Positions 26,376-36,077 of a DNA stretch of 64,000 bases are shown here, one piece after another (position 1 is the first letter of the stretch; each line of letters begins with the position of its first letter). The translations under genes and the position numbers were made by a program. The notes under the pieces are model-generated. The model was not told the origin of the DNA. It was given only the letters and a program-made list of their open reading frames with translations, and did no database searches. Source of the DNA: Wenyingzhuangia heitensis (GTDB lineage: Bacteria; Bacteroidota; Bacteroidia; Flavobacteriales; Flavobacteriaceae); the NCBI RefSeq assembly GCF_011762155.1, contig NZ_JAASQL010000004.1, positions 186,001-250,000 of the forward strand, read 5' to 3'.

Positions 26376-28028
26376 ATGAAAAAAGTACTGTTTTTGATGT
26401 TTTTACAAATGGGTTTTTTACAAGCTCAAGAAGAAACACCAGAACATGCTTGGGTCTATTTTAAAGACAAACCCGATGCTGTCTATTTTTTGCAAGCTCC
26501 ACATTTAATGCTCACTCAAAAAGCATTGGATAGAAGGTCTAAGCAAGGTATCAATCCAAATGAGAAAGATGTTCCTTTGTGTCCGGACTATGTGGCAAGT
26601 ATAGCTACAGCCACGGGTGTTACAGTAAAAGCAAGATCTAAGTGGATGAATGCAGTACATGTATTGGGAACTCCATCAGATATTGAGGATCTTCAAAATT
26701 TAACAGCTGTAGACTCTATTCAGTTTGCTAATAAAAGCAGAGATAATACCCAACCATCAATAACTCCACAAGAGCAAAAAATCACCAAAATAAACAAACT
26801 AAAAACCTTAGAAAGTTATAGTTACGGAAGTTCATTTCATCAAACCAATATGATGGAAGTAGATGCCTTTCATAATGTAGGTTACGATGGACAAGGAATG
26901 TACATAGCTGTTATAGATGCAGGGTTTTATGGTGTAGGTACTGCTAGAGCATTTGAGCATGTGGTAGATGATAACACAGAAAATGGACAAGTTTTAGGAG
27001 GATATAATTATGTGCAGCAATCTAGCAATTTTTATACAAACACAGGTTCTGATCATGGAACACAAGTTTTATCAACCATAACAGCCAATATTGATAATCA
27101 GTTTGTAGGAACAGCTCCTAAAGCTAGTTTTTACTTGTTTATTACTGAAGATGTTGCCAACGAAACTCCACTTGAAGAAAGTTTATGGGTACAAGCTGCC
27201 GAAAAAGCAGATAGTTTGGGAGTAGATATTATTAATACTTCTTTAGGATATAGTGAGTTTGATGAAGGCAAATACAATTATACCTATGCAGATATGGATG
27301 GGAAAACAACTTTTATTTCTAGGGGAGCAACCATTGCCGCTCAAAAAGGAATGGTGGTTGTAAATTCTATAGGAAATTCAGGAAACGATTCTTGGAAGTA
27401 TATGACTGCTCCTGCTGATGCAGACGGAATTGTTTCTGTAGGTGCTGTAAATGAGGATGAGAGTTTGGCTTCCTTTTCTTCTTTTGGACCAACTTCAGAT
27501 CATAGAATTAAACCAGAAACATTAGCACAAGGTGGAGAGGTATATGTAGTTGATGAAAATAATAATATAAAAACGTCTAATGGAACTTCCTTTTCAGGGC
27601 CTATTATAGCGGGAGTAGCTGCTTGTTTGTGGCAGGCTTATCCAAACAAAAAAAGTTTAGAAATTAGAGAAATGATTATTAAAAATTCTGACAATTATTT
27701 AAATTCAACAGATCAAGGTGGATATGGAATTTTAAGAGTTGGAAATCTATTACCTCAATTATCAAACCCTTTAGAAGAACAGCATAAAAAAGATTATAAT
27801 ATTTTATTTGATCAGGTTTCTAATGTAATTCAATTTCAGTTTTACAATACACCAACAGAACCTTTACATGTACAGCTATTTTCTATTACAGGAGTTGTTT
27901 TAGAAAATAAACAAATGATAGGGAGTAATAATACAATCAATATTAATAGCTATACAAACGGAGTGTATTATTTACGCTATAGTTACAAAGGGAAGAATGG
28001 GGTAAGAGTTGTTTACAAGATAAATTAA
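26376..28028 (+). CDS. secreted subtilisin-like serine peptidase, T9SS cargo
   Basis: 550 residues: signal peptide (about 1-17), propeptide-like region to about 150, then the S8 triad Asp in IAVIDAGFYG (near 178), His in GSDHGTQVLS (near 228) and Ser in NGTSFSGPIIAGVAA (near 410). Residues about 480-550 are a type IX sorting domain of beta strands ending VYKIN. Exported through T9SS and cleaved by PorU. The next gene starts 2 nt after its stop. Confidence 0.9.
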   Translation: MKKVLFLMFLQMGFLQAQEETPEHAWVYFKDKPDAVYFLQAPHLMLTQKALDRRSKQGINPNEKDVPLCPDYVASIATATGVTVKARSKWMNAVHVLGTPSDIEDLQNLTAVDSIQFANKSRDNTQPSITPQEQKITKINKLKTLESYSYGSSFHQTNMMEVDAFHNVGYDGQGMYIAVIDAGFYGVGTARAFEHVVDDNTENGQVLGGYNYVQQSSNFYTNTGSDHGTQVLSTITANIDNQFVGTAPKASFYLFITEDVANETPLEESLWVQAAEKADSLGVDIINTSLGYSEFDEGKYNYTYADMDGKTTFISRGATIAAQKGMVVVNSIGNSGNDSWKYMTAPADADGIVSVGAVNEDESLASFSSFGPTSDHRIKPETLAQGGEVYVVDENNNIKTSNGTSFSGPIIAGVAACLWQAYPNKKSLEIREMIIKNSDNYLNSTDQGGYGILRVGNLLPQLSNPLEEQHKKDYNILFDQVSNVIQFQFYNTPTEPLHVQLFSITGVVLENKQMIGSNNTININSYTNGVYYLRYSYKGKNGVRVVYKIN

Positions 28029-28030
28029 TA

Positions 28031-28968
28031 ATGAGAAACAATAGAATTACAGAATTATTTGGTATAGATTATTCCATTATACAAGGAGGAATGGTTTGGG
28101 TAAGTGGATATAAACTAGCATCGGCAGTAAGCAATGCAGGTGGTTTGGGATTAATTGGTGCAGGTTCTATGTATCCAGAAGTGTTTAGAGAGCACATTCA
28201 GAAATGTAAAAAAGCGACCGACAAACCTTTTGGAGTAAACTTACCATTAATCTATCCAGATATAGATAAAATGGTAGCTATTGTGATAGAAGAAGGTGTG
28301 AAAATTGTTTTCACATCCGCAGGAAACCCTAACACGTGGACAGCCAAATTAAAAGCAAAAGGAATTAAAGTGGTGCATGTTGTGAGTAGTATTAAATTTG
28401 CATTAAAAGCACAACAAGCTGGAGTAGATGCTGTGGTTGCCGAAGGTTTTGAAGCTGGCGGGCATAACGGACGAGAAGAAACTACTACGTTTACACTAAT
28501 TCCGATGGTAAAAGAACATTTAGAAATTCCGTTAATTGCTGCGGGAGGAATAGCATCAGGTAGAGGGATTTTAGCGGCTGAGGTTTTAGGAGCAGATGGT
28601 GTTCAAATAGGAAGCAGATTTGCAGTAAGTACAGAATCGTCTGCACATATAAAATTCAAAAAAATGGTTACGGAGTTGCAAGATGGAACTACGCAATTAA
28701 CGTTTAAAGAGCTAGCACCTGTTAGAATTATAAAAACAAGTACTATCAAAAACTGTTAGCTTTGTATCAAACAAATCCATCAAAAGAAACCTTACAAACC
28801 TTTTATGACAATGCTAAGTTAAAAACAGGTATTTTTGAAGGAGATGTAGAAGATGGAAAATTAGAAATAGGTCAAATTGCTGGTTTGATAAAAAAAGTAG
28901 CACCGATTGCTACTATAATGGATGAAATGATTACAGAATACAATGCTGTAAAACAAAACTTAAATTAA
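28031..28968 (+). pseudogene. nitronate monooxygenase / FabK-like FMN enzyme, frameshifted near the 3' end
   Basis: Frame 1 runs 28031-28759 (242 residues) and has the 2-nitropropane dioxygenase fold: IIQGGMVWVSG, GGLGLIGAGS, KPFGVNLPL, VVAEGFEAGGHNG and IAAGGIASGRG, ADGVQIGSRF (FMN binding). After PVRII the frame turns to KTSTIKNC-stop, while the next frame continues with the usual family ending (LYQTNPSKE ... EGDVEDGKLEIGQIAGLI ... ITEYNAVKQ) to 28968. Adding one A to the A5 run at 28732-28736 restores IIKNKYYQKLLALYQTNPSKE-type continuity and a 312-residue protein. Either a real deletion, a sequencing error or slippage. Confidence 0.85.
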
Positions 28969-28974
28969 AAAAGA

Positions 28975-29448
28975 ATGACAAATAACGATGTGTTTAGAAG
29001 GTTAAAATATGCGTTTAATTACAATCCAGAAAAAATAATTTTATTGTTTGGTCATGTAGGAATTACAACAACTAGAGAAGAGGTTTCTGTTTGGTTGGAA
29101 AAAGATACAGAGGAAAAAGAAAATTTATCTTTATCTGATGAGCAGTTTGCTAACTTTTTAAACGGGATGATTATTGATAATAGAGGAAAAAAAGACAATC
29201 AGATTCCAGTAGCTGAAAAAGAATTAGATAACAATATTGTATTTAGAAAATTACGAATTGCCTTAAATTTAAAAGACACTGATATTTTGGCTTTGTTACA
29301 ATTGGCTGGATTGAATTTTGGAAAGTCAGAATTGTCCGCTTTTTTTAGAAAACCGGGTCATCAACATTATAGAAATTGTCAAGATCAAGTATTGCGTAAT
29401 TTTTTAAATGGACTGTTTTTAAAAAACAATCCCAATCCGCAAAAATAA
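28975..29448 (+). CDS. DUF1456 (YehS-like) protein
   Basis: 157 residues made of two DUF1456 repeats: NDVFRRLKYAFNYNPEKII (residues 3-21) and NIVFRKLRIALNLKDTDIL (about 85-103), each followed by a helix pair ending in FLNGM / FLNGL. Helical, cytosolic; function unknown. The gene starts 6 nt after the nitronate monooxygenase reading frame. Confidence 0.9.
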   Translation: MTNNDVFRRLKYAFNYNPEKIILLFGHVGITTTREEVSVWLEKDTEEKENLSLSDEQFANFLNGMIIDNRGKKDNQIPVAEKELDNNIVFRKLRIALNLKDTDILALLQLAGLNFGKSELSAFFRKPGHQHYRNCQDQVLRNFLNGLFLKNNPNPQK

Positions 29449-29474
29449 TTCAAATTATTATTTAAATTAACCTT

Positions 29475-29990
29475 ATGAAAAATATCGTTTTTACTTTCGT
29501 CTTATTTTTAACTTTTGGGCTGTCTACTTTTGCTTTTAATCCGGAGCCAACAGATTGTAAAGAAATTTTAGCGGTAAATTTTGAAAATAAAAACGTAAAA
29601 GGTTTTGAGGCTGCTAAAATAGACAAAAGACTACATGTACTAATGATTGCCAAAAGATTAAAAACAGCAGCAGCTAGTACAATTTACAAAGGTGAAAATC
29701 AAACGGTTTATTTAACACTACATACATTGCAAGAAATAGATGGTGAATCTGTTTACAGCGTAAAAGTAAATGGTAAATTAATTGGAGAAGTTGTAAATAC
29801 AAAAATTTACAATACCCAAATTAAAGATTATACGGTTGAAAAACATACGTTGAATACAAAAAAAATATTGCTTAAAAAAGGAGATGTTATTCAGGTGGAA
29901 TTTACAAATGCGACCAATGGTTTTGTTCCCGAGGGAAGTCTAACGGCAACTGCCAGAGGGAGATGGAAGTCTTTACAAATATGCAAATAG
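29475..29990 (+). CDS. secreted beta-rich protein of unknown function
   Basis: 171 residues with a signal peptide (about 1-20, STFAF). Mature protein has a conserved-looking beta pattern: TIYKGENQTVYLTLHTL, YSVKVNGKLIGEV, KILLKKGDVIQVEFTN and a positive C-terminus (ARGRWKSLQICK). The look resembles carbohydrate-binding beta-sandwich modules, but no catalytic residues or known family come to mind. It lies 85 nt before the GH42-like enzyme and may be its partner; that is inference. Confidence 0.65.
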   Translation: MKNIVFTFVLFLTFGLSTFAFNPEPTDCKEILAVNFENKNVKGFEAAKIDKRLHVLMIAKRLKTAAASTIYKGENQTVYLTLHTLQEIDGESVYSVKVNGKLIGEVVNTKIYNTQIKDYTVEKHTLNTKKILLKKGDVIQVEFTNATNGFVPEGSLTATARGRWKSLQICK

Positions 29991-30029
29991 TGTATTCATA
30001 AGCACAAAGTATATATTTAAAGAAATCTT

Positions 30030-30072
30030 TATTGTTTAGTTTCCTTTTATTTTTGGAACAAACTAAACAATA
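30030..30072. promoter_or_regulatory. 13-bp inverted repeat bracketing the promoter of the GH42-like gene
   Basis: TATTGTTTAGTTT (30030-30042) and its exact reverse complement AAACTAAACAATA (30060-30072) enclose a 17-nt spacer holding the -7 box TATTTTTG (30048-30055). The right arm ends 2 nt before the ATG. Likely an operator, or an RNA hairpin hiding the start codon. Confidence 0.6.
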
Positions 30073-30074
30073 CT

Positions 30075-33000
30075 ATGCCAAAAATCAAAAAACAACTTGT
30101 CTTTTGTTTCCTGTTTCTTTACAGTGCATTACAAGCACAAACTTTAGAGGAGACAGCAGAAACCAAAATAGCAGAATTAAATGCTCTAATTACCCAAGCA
30201 GAAAATGCGGGTATTGATGCGTTGAGAGAAAAAACGACAGTAAGAACTGCCGAGATTTTTTTAGACTATGCCAATTGGGATGAAGACAATATTAGCATGA
30301 ATACTGATTTGTTTACTAAGGTTACAGCATACAAAAACAATTCATCAGAAATGGCTAATTTATTGCCAGACTTTGAAAGAAATGATGTGATAACCATGTT
30401 AGAGGAGTCTATTACTGTTTTAACCAAACTCATCAACAAAGAATATACACGTACAACAGCTCCTAATATAGATTGGACTCAAGTAAACCATACTGACGAT
30501 CAATTAACTTATAATGGGAAACCTGCTTTTATAGCTGATTATACTTGGAAACCCAGAATAGATCTATTAACAGATTATCACGGAAATCAAGATGGATTTT
30601 TTTTAACACCTTCTTATGTTACTGACCAAAATGGAACTATAAGGTCTAATATTGTAAATGAATTAAGTGATAAAAATACAGGAGGGGTAGGATTCATTTT
30701 TTTTAATAATAAAAATGTTCCTGCTTGGTCTAAAACAAAATACGGAAGCAATTTTGAAATGCGTACCGATACTTATACAGGTTACGATATTGATCATCCT
30801 GGAGCTAGAGAAATGATGGGGTTTTTAATAGAAGGAACCGTTCCTTATATGGCTGATAAAAAATATGCTGAATTGGGATATATGTTGTGTAACGAACCTC
30901 ATTTTTTCACTCAAAAAACGGGTGATAAATTGGCTTGGGCCTCTGGACCTGTATCAAATTATACGTTTGATAAATTTAAAACGTGGTTAGAAGCAAAGCA
31001 TACTAATATAGCAAGATTAAATACATTGTGGAATACTTCTTTTGCTTCTTTTAATGACGTAACTATAGAAATTCCTATAGATACAAGTAATAAAGGAACG
31101 GCAATGTGGTACGACTGGGCTCTGTTTAATATGTATCGAGTAACGGAATGGTATACATTTTTAAAATCAGAAATTAGAAAATACGATACTGATGCCAAAG
31201 TACATTTAAAGATTATGCCAAATCTTTGGTCAGAAAATCAAAGAATTCATGGGATTGATTTAGAAGCGTTGACAGAAATAAGTGGAATTGTAGGGAATGA
31301 TTCTGGATCGGACTACAAACATATGTGGAAAAATGATTTGGAATGGCAAGAACATTATGGGTTTGATTGGAGAGAGCTATGTATGGCCTACGATTTTATG
31401 AAATCGATTGCTCCAGAAAAAATAAATTACAATACAGAATTACACTATTTATCTACCGGTAGATCTAGAGATTTGTATATGAAGCCTAGTTATGCAAGAG
31501 CTACTTTTTGGATGGCACATACGTTAGGTTTAACGGCGAGTCAAACTTGGTTTTGGGCAAGAAGAGAAGATGGCTCGCCTAGAAACGGATTGGATGTAGG
31601 GAATGGATATGCGGGATCAAACAACCATCAGCCAAGAGTAACGAATGAAGTTGCTTTAACAATGTTGGATTTAAATGCACATGCTGATTTGATCATGAAA
31701 ATGCAAAGACAACGTAAACCTATACGATTGTTTTACTCTAAAACATCGGCAATTAACAAAGAGGAACATATGGATGAGATTTTTCATTTGTACGAAAAAT
31801 TACATTTTGAAGGAGTGCCTTTAGGTTTTGTAACCAAAGATGTAATTAACAAACAAGACAATTCTTTATGGGATGTAGTTTTGGTACATAAAAATCAGTT
31901 CATCACTCCCGAAGAACAAACAAGTTTGCAAACTTATTTAGACAACGGAGGAACTATTATTACAGATACTGAAAGTTTAACGAGTAACGAATATGGAGAA
32001 TCAATCACAACTCATTTGCATACTAATAATGGTGGAAATTTATTGTATGCTACTAGTTTAGAGAATTACAAAACATTAGCGTTTAATGTAGTCAGTGCCA
32101 AAAACTTATTGCCAGAAGTAACAATTACAGAAACCAATGCAAACGGAATAAAAACCTGTGTTTGGAAATGTGTTAAAAACAGCAAAGGAAACAATGTAGT
32201 TTCTATTGTAAATATTGGAAATAAGGAAGCTACAGTGGATTTTTCTTTAAAAAATGTAGAGGGACAGACAGAGTTGTATGATTTGTTTAAAGGAATTTCA
32301 ATCAACAAAACACAAACCCTGCAACCTTATGATATGTTGTTTGTAGAGATTACAGATTCAGCTCTGACTCAAAATATTTTACCCACAGATCCTTACGGAT
32401 TTGAAAATACCAATGTATTTTGGTCTAGCGGAGGTCATGATGCAAGTGTGGCTGGAAATATTGTAGAAGCATGGACACAAAACGTTGGTTTTACTCAAAC
32501 ATCAGAAAGAGCTAAAGAAGGAACTTATAGTATGAAATGTGATTTGGTAACCACTGCAGGAACCAATCCTAAATTACAAACCTGGAGAACCAATACCCAC
32601 AAAGAACACGAATTTACCACAGAGGTAGCCAATTACGATGTAAAAATGTGGGTGTATTTAGAGGGAGATACTCCCAGTGGAGCTAGATTAACATTAGACA
32701 GCCAAACGGCAAAACCACAAGTAAATTTTGATTTGTCTTCTGTTGCTAAAAATCAATGGGTACAAGTTGAAGCAAGTAACAAGTTAAATTCTGGTGAAGC
32801 TATAGAAAACAACTGGTTCTCATTTATAATGACAGGCCTTAATGCTACACCAAATGCAGGGAGTGCTATTTATTTTGATGAAATTAGTATTCAAAAATCA
32901 GATTCTTTGTCTGTAACTACTGCTGTTTTAGAGGGGATTAAAATTGTATCGGAAAATAAAAAAATACAAATTACGGCACCAATAAAGAGTAATGTTTTAA

Positions 33001-33143
33001 TTACAAATATTTCGGGAACAGTGATTTATCATCAAAAAACAACACAAGATTTTATAAGTACTCAAAATTTACAAACAGGTATTTATATTGTTAAAGTAGT
33101 ACACAATGGAAAATCTACTCTAAAAAAAGTGATGGTTCTTTAA
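30075..33143 (+). CDS. secreted GH42-like glycoside hydrolase with C-terminal beta module, T9SS cargo
   Basis: 1022 residues. Signal peptide (about 1-22, ALQA), a helical N-terminal part to about 145, then a clan GH-A barrel: LCNEPHF with E274 as candidate acid/base and NYNTELHYL with E455 as candidate nucleophile, 181 apart, as expected for GH42-type galactosidases. A Rossmann-like trimerisation part (VVLVHKN, GGTIITDTES) and a beta domain follow; residues about 785-950 look like a carbohydrate-binding module, and 955-1022 are the type IX sorting domain. Substrate (galactan, agar or porphyran oligosaccharide) is inference. No sugar importer is adjacent. Confidence 0.7.
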   Translation: MPKIKKQLVFCFLFLYSALQAQTLEETAETKIAELNALITQAENAGIDALREKTTVRTAEIFLDYANWDEDNISMNTDLFTKVTAYKNNSSEMANLLPDFERNDVITMLEESITVLTKLINKEYTRTTAPNIDWTQVNHTDDQLTYNGKPAFIADYTWKPRIDLLTDYHGNQDGFFLTPSYVTDQNGTIRSNIVNELSDKNTGGVGFIFFNNKNVPAWSKTKYGSNFEMRTDTYTGYDIDHPGAREMMGFLIEGTVPYMADKKYAELGYMLCNEPHFFTQKTGDKLAWASGPVSNYTFDKFKTWLEAKHTNIARLNTLWNTSFASFNDVTIEIPIDTSNKGTAMWYDWALFNMYRVTEWYTFLKSEIRKYDTDAKVHLKIMPNLWSENQRIHGIDLEALTEISGIVGNDSGSDYKHMWKNDLEWQEHYGFDWRELCMAYDFMKSIAPEKINYNTELHYLSTGRSRDLYMKPSYARATFWMAHTLGLTASQTWFWARREDGSPRNGLDVGNGYAGSNNHQPRVTNEVALTMLDLNAHADLIMKMQRQRKPIRLFYSKTSAINKEEHMDEIFHLYEKLHFEGVPLGFVTKDVINKQDNSLWDVVLVHKNQFITPEEQTSLQTYLDNGGTIITDTESLTSNEYGESITTHLHTNNGGNLLYATSLENYKTLAFNVVSAKNLLPEVTITETNANGIKTCVWKCVKNSKGNNVVSIVNIGNKEATVDFSLKNVEGQTELYDLFKGISINKTQTLQPYDMLFVEITDSALTQNILPTDPYGFENTNVFWSSGGHDASVAGNIVEAWTQNVGFTQTSERAKEGTYSMKCDLVTTAGTNPKLQTWRTNTHKEHEFTTEVANYDVKMWVYLEGDTPSGARLTLDSQTAKPQVNFDLSSVAKNQWVQVEASNKLNSGEAIENNWFSFIMTGLNATPNAGSAIYFDEISIQKSDSLSVTTAVLEGIKIVSENKKIQITAPIKSNVLITNISGTVIYHQKTTQDFISTQNLQTGIYIVKVVHNGKSTLKKVMVL

Positions 33144-33162
33144 ACTTGTAATACAGAAATAC

Positions 33163-33203
33163 AAAAAACCACCAAAACTGATATTCTGTTTTGGTGGTTT
33201 TTT
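33163..33203. terminator. bidirectional terminator, GH42-like / DUF4153
   Basis: AAAACCACCAAAAC / GTTTTGGTGGTTTT stem with A- and T-runs on both sides, between convergent genes. Confidence 0.85.
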
Positions 33204-33206
33204 GTT

Positions 33207-35087
33207 TTATTCAATAACATTTTTTATCAATATGTAACCGTTAAGGCTGTTAATTAAATATTCATCATCTTTTTGTTTTAGGTTAATGTTATTTAACACA
33301 ATTAAAAAATGTTGATTGTTTAATATCTGATTATATTCTAGTAATTTAGAAGGAATGCTATTGGGTTTATGAGCATGATTTTTTAATAATAGTTCTATTT
33401 TATCATCTAAATTTATAGACAAACTATCTGTGGCTGTGTGTAAAATTATGGTTTTGTTTTTTAGTTGAATGTTATAATTGTGATTGTCTATGACAAAACT
33501 TTTTTCTTTTTTAGAGTTTAAATAGGCAAAGTTGTAGTAATAATCAAAACCGTTTACAGAGATTGCATCTGTTTTTTCTCTTTTAAAGTAAAGGTACTTT
33601 TTAGGACTGTTTTTGTCGTGTATTAAACTACGGATTTTTTTATAGTCTAAGCCTAATGTTTTCATGTAAACCCTAGCCTGATTGATGTGTTTACTACTAT
33701 CAACAGCAGTTTTAAAATAGATATCTAAATCTTGCTCAAATATGGGATTGATACTTGTTAAACCATGGTGATCATCTAAATAATCCAAAATAGATTTTAT
33801 TTCATTGTGGATAGAATCAGAAATTTTAATTTCATTAGAATTAGTGTCTATGCTTCTTAATTCAGGAAACTTATTAGGGTTCCAAATAGTTTCATTAACC
33901 ACTTTTCCGTTTTTAAGTAACTGATGATTTTCTAAAATAGAAAGCAACCTGTTGGCTTGACTTTTCTCACTGATACTAAACATTCCCCAAGGGCCCAAAG
34001 AAGAAACCGCTAAAATAATAGCTAAAGAAACCGGAATTAATTTGATGTTTTTTTTGTGTAAACAAAAGTAGATAGCAACAATACTTAGCCAAATTCCTAA
34101 TAATAAAATTAAATAACGATTAATGGTAATTCCGTACTGATTGATCCTAATACTAACAGCGGTAAACAACATTACAATTAGTGGAAGCAATAACAAATAA
34201 TAGAAAAAAGAAAGTTTTTGAATCCATTTGTATTCCTTTTGTTTTCCATACGGGTGTAACAGTAAAAAGGTTAGTATTCCTAACACAGAAATTGCTGTAA
34301 TTAGATAGGTTACAATTCCTTTTGGCCAGTTATTGGTGATTATTATTTTACCTCCATAAGTGTATAATATCAATAAATAGACGAGTAGTAAAGGAAGTAA
34401 AATATATTGAGAAAATATTTTTAATCCTTTTGGGTAAACCGTTAAATTCTCATAATTATCTATATTCTTAGGAATTCCAGAAACAAAGAACCAGGTATTA
34501 AACAAACCAAAAATTGCAATCTGAATGTGAAAGTAAACTTTAAAATCAAACTTAATATTGAATAATAATTTTACGGCAGTAATGGCTAAAACAATCCCTA
34601 AATATAAAACTCCAGAGTATAGAATAGCGGTCCAAAAACGAATAAATAAAGTTTTGTTGTAGTTCCAAAAACCATTAATAGTCTTGTTTTTTATAAATGG
34701 GCTAAAAGAAACCAATAAATGGATGATGACATTAAAAACAGCATATCTAATGTAGGGAATTCTAGTATTAAACGTAACCTCTTGGTTGGGTAAGGAGCTA
34801 TAAATTAGAAGTAATATTATAGAGGCTAGAAAGTAAGCGTTTATTTTCCAAATTTGTTTTGTAAAAATAGTTCCTGATAAAAAAGATACCGAAAAATAAA
34901 GAGGGATCCCTAAAGCAAATGTTAAAATAGCATTGATGTAGGGAAAAGGGTTTTTAATGTCATCATTAAACTCAAAAAAATAAATACTGGTAACAGTTCC
35001 TAGCAAAGCACAAAGAATGGTTAGTGGGTATTCTAAAAAAGATTCTTGAGTTTTTTGAATTAGATAATTCAGTTTTATGTTTTTCAT
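33207..35087 (-). CDS. DUF4153 multi-pass membrane protein
   Basis: 626 residues. About ten to twelve membrane segments in residues 15-385 (e.g. LTILCALLGTVTSIYF, IAIFGLFNTWFFVSGIP), then a soluble 240-residue C-terminal part rich in Lys/Asn. The SGIPKN segment and the organisation match DUF4153. Function unknown; not linked to neighbours by overlap. Confidence 0.85.
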   Translation of the reverse strand: MKNIKLNYLIQKTQESFLEYPLTILCALLGTVTSIYFFEFNDDIKNPFPYINAILTFALGIPLYFSVSFLSGTIFTKQIWKINAYFLASIILLLIYSSLPNQEVTFNTRIPYIRYAVFNVIIHLLVSFSPFIKNKTINGFWNYNKTLFIRFWTAILYSGVLYLGIVLAITAVKLLFNIKFDFKVYFHIQIAIFGLFNTWFFVSGIPKNIDNYENLTVYPKGLKIFSQYILLPLLLVYLLILYTYGGKIIITNNWPKGIVTYLITAISVLGILTFLLLHPYGKQKEYKWIQKLSFFYYLLLLPLIVMLFTAVSIRINQYGITINRYLILLLGIWLSIVAIYFCLHKKNIKLIPVSLAIILAVSSLGPWGMFSISEKSQANRLLSILENHQLLKNGKVVNETIWNPNKFPELRSIDTNSNEIKISDSIHNEIKSILDYLDDHHGLTSINPIFEQDLDIYFKTAVDSSKHINQARVYMKTLGLDYKKIRSLIHDKNSPKKYLYFKREKTDAISVNGFDYYYNFAYLNSKKEKSFVIDNHNYNIQLKNKTIILHTATDSLSINLDDKIELLLKNHAHKPNSIPSKLLEYNQILNNQHFLIVLNNINLKQKDDEYLINSLNGYILIKNVIE

Positions 35088-35112
35088 TTAAGCATTTTTT
35101 TGCCTAAATATA

Positions 35113-35149
35113 ACTAAAAACCCTTTGCGGTGAGCAAAGAGTTTTTAGT
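35113..35149 (-). terminator. hairpin downstream of the lytic transglycosylase gene
   Basis: Arms 35113-35128 and 35134-35149 pair at 15 of 16 positions around a 5-nt loop; U-rich on minus. It lies 4 nt beyond the stop at 35154. Confidence 0.65.
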
Positions 35150-35153
35150 AGTC

Positions 35154-36047
35154 TTATTTTTTAATAGGGATTTTAATTTCGTATTCTGTTTTAGTTCTAT
35201 TGTTTAATTTATTTTCTCTAAGCCACGGATTTAAAAGTTTTAGCTCTTTATAATTGGTGTTAAAGTTTTTGGCAAAACCAGCAATGTTTGTTATTACAGA
35301 ATCTAATTTTACGGTTCTGTATTTTGGCAATATATACAAATCGTTATTTTCGTATACAAAACCGTAATCATAAGGTTTGCTTAGTATTTCTTTTACGGCA
35401 ATAATTCTAGGTAAATATCTTTCCGTTTCTTCGGGTAATAAAGCATCATAATAAGAGGTTACCTGTTGCTCTTTCATTCTTCTAGACAAACCGTTAATTC
35501 CAATATTATAAGAAGCAGCAGCTTCTGTCCAAGTACCAAATTCAGCTTTAGCTTTTAACAAATATTGGCAAGCAGCTTCTGTTGCTTTTTCTAAATGGTA
35601 ACGTTCATCTACATTGTCGTTTACTTCTAAACCATATTCTCTAGCAGTTCCTTGCAGTAATTGCCAAAAACCCTTAGCACCCGCAGGAGAGCTTACATTT
35701 TGCAAACCACTTTCTATAACCGCTAAATATTTAAAATCTTCTGGTATGTTGTTTTTAGCCAAAATAGGTTCTATAATAGGAAAGTATTTATGAGCTCTTT
35801 TTATTAATAGCAAACCATTAGATTGCCAATAGGTGTTTACTAAAAACTCTCTATCTACCCTTTCTTTGATATCGTATTTGTGAAGTGGTACACTTTCATT
35901 AGAAAATTCTAATCCAACAGGAGTTTTAATTGCTTTAATAATATAAGTTTCTCCAGTCTTTTTGGTAGATGGAGTGCCATTGATTAAAAAGGGAACTATA
36001 GCGCAAATGACCAATGTAGGAAGTATCCAAGAAATGTGTTTTTTCAT
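35154..36047 (-). CDS. membrane-bound lytic murein transglycosylase, MltD-like
   Basis: 297 residues with an N-terminal membrane/signal segment (about 5-22). SLT domain near 95-215: YLAVIESGLQNVSSPAGAKGFWQLL with the catalytic Glu in VIES, EYGLEVNDNVDER and AAASYNIGINGLSRRM. It cleaves peptidoglycan glycan strands to 1,6-anhydro ends. The C-terminal 60 residues (FNTNYKELKLLNPWLRENKL) look like a single degenerate LysM, fewer than E. coli MltD's two. Confidence 0.87.
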   Translation of the reverse strand: MKKHISWILPTLVICAIVPFLINGTPSTKKTGETYIIKAIKTPVGLEFSNESVPLHKYDIKERVDREFLVNTYWQSNGLLLIKRAHKYFPIIEPILAKNNIPEDFKYLAVIESGLQNVSSPAGAKGFWQLLQGTAREYGLEVNDNVDERYHLEKATEAACQYLLKAKAEFGTWTEAAASYNIGINGLSRRMKEQQVTSYYDALLPEETERYLPRIIAVKEILSKPYDYGFVYENNDLYILPKYRTVKLDSVITNIAGFAKNFNTNYKELKLLNPWLRENKLNNRTKTEYEIKIPIKK

Positions 36048-36077
36048 AAAGTAAAGTTTGTATTAAATTTACAAAAA

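Noticed and set aside
7191-33143. A polysaccharide utilisation locus around the two secreted hydrolases
   Set aside because: The genes are 21 kb apart with housekeeping genes between and no SusC/SusD, sulfatase or regulator genes.
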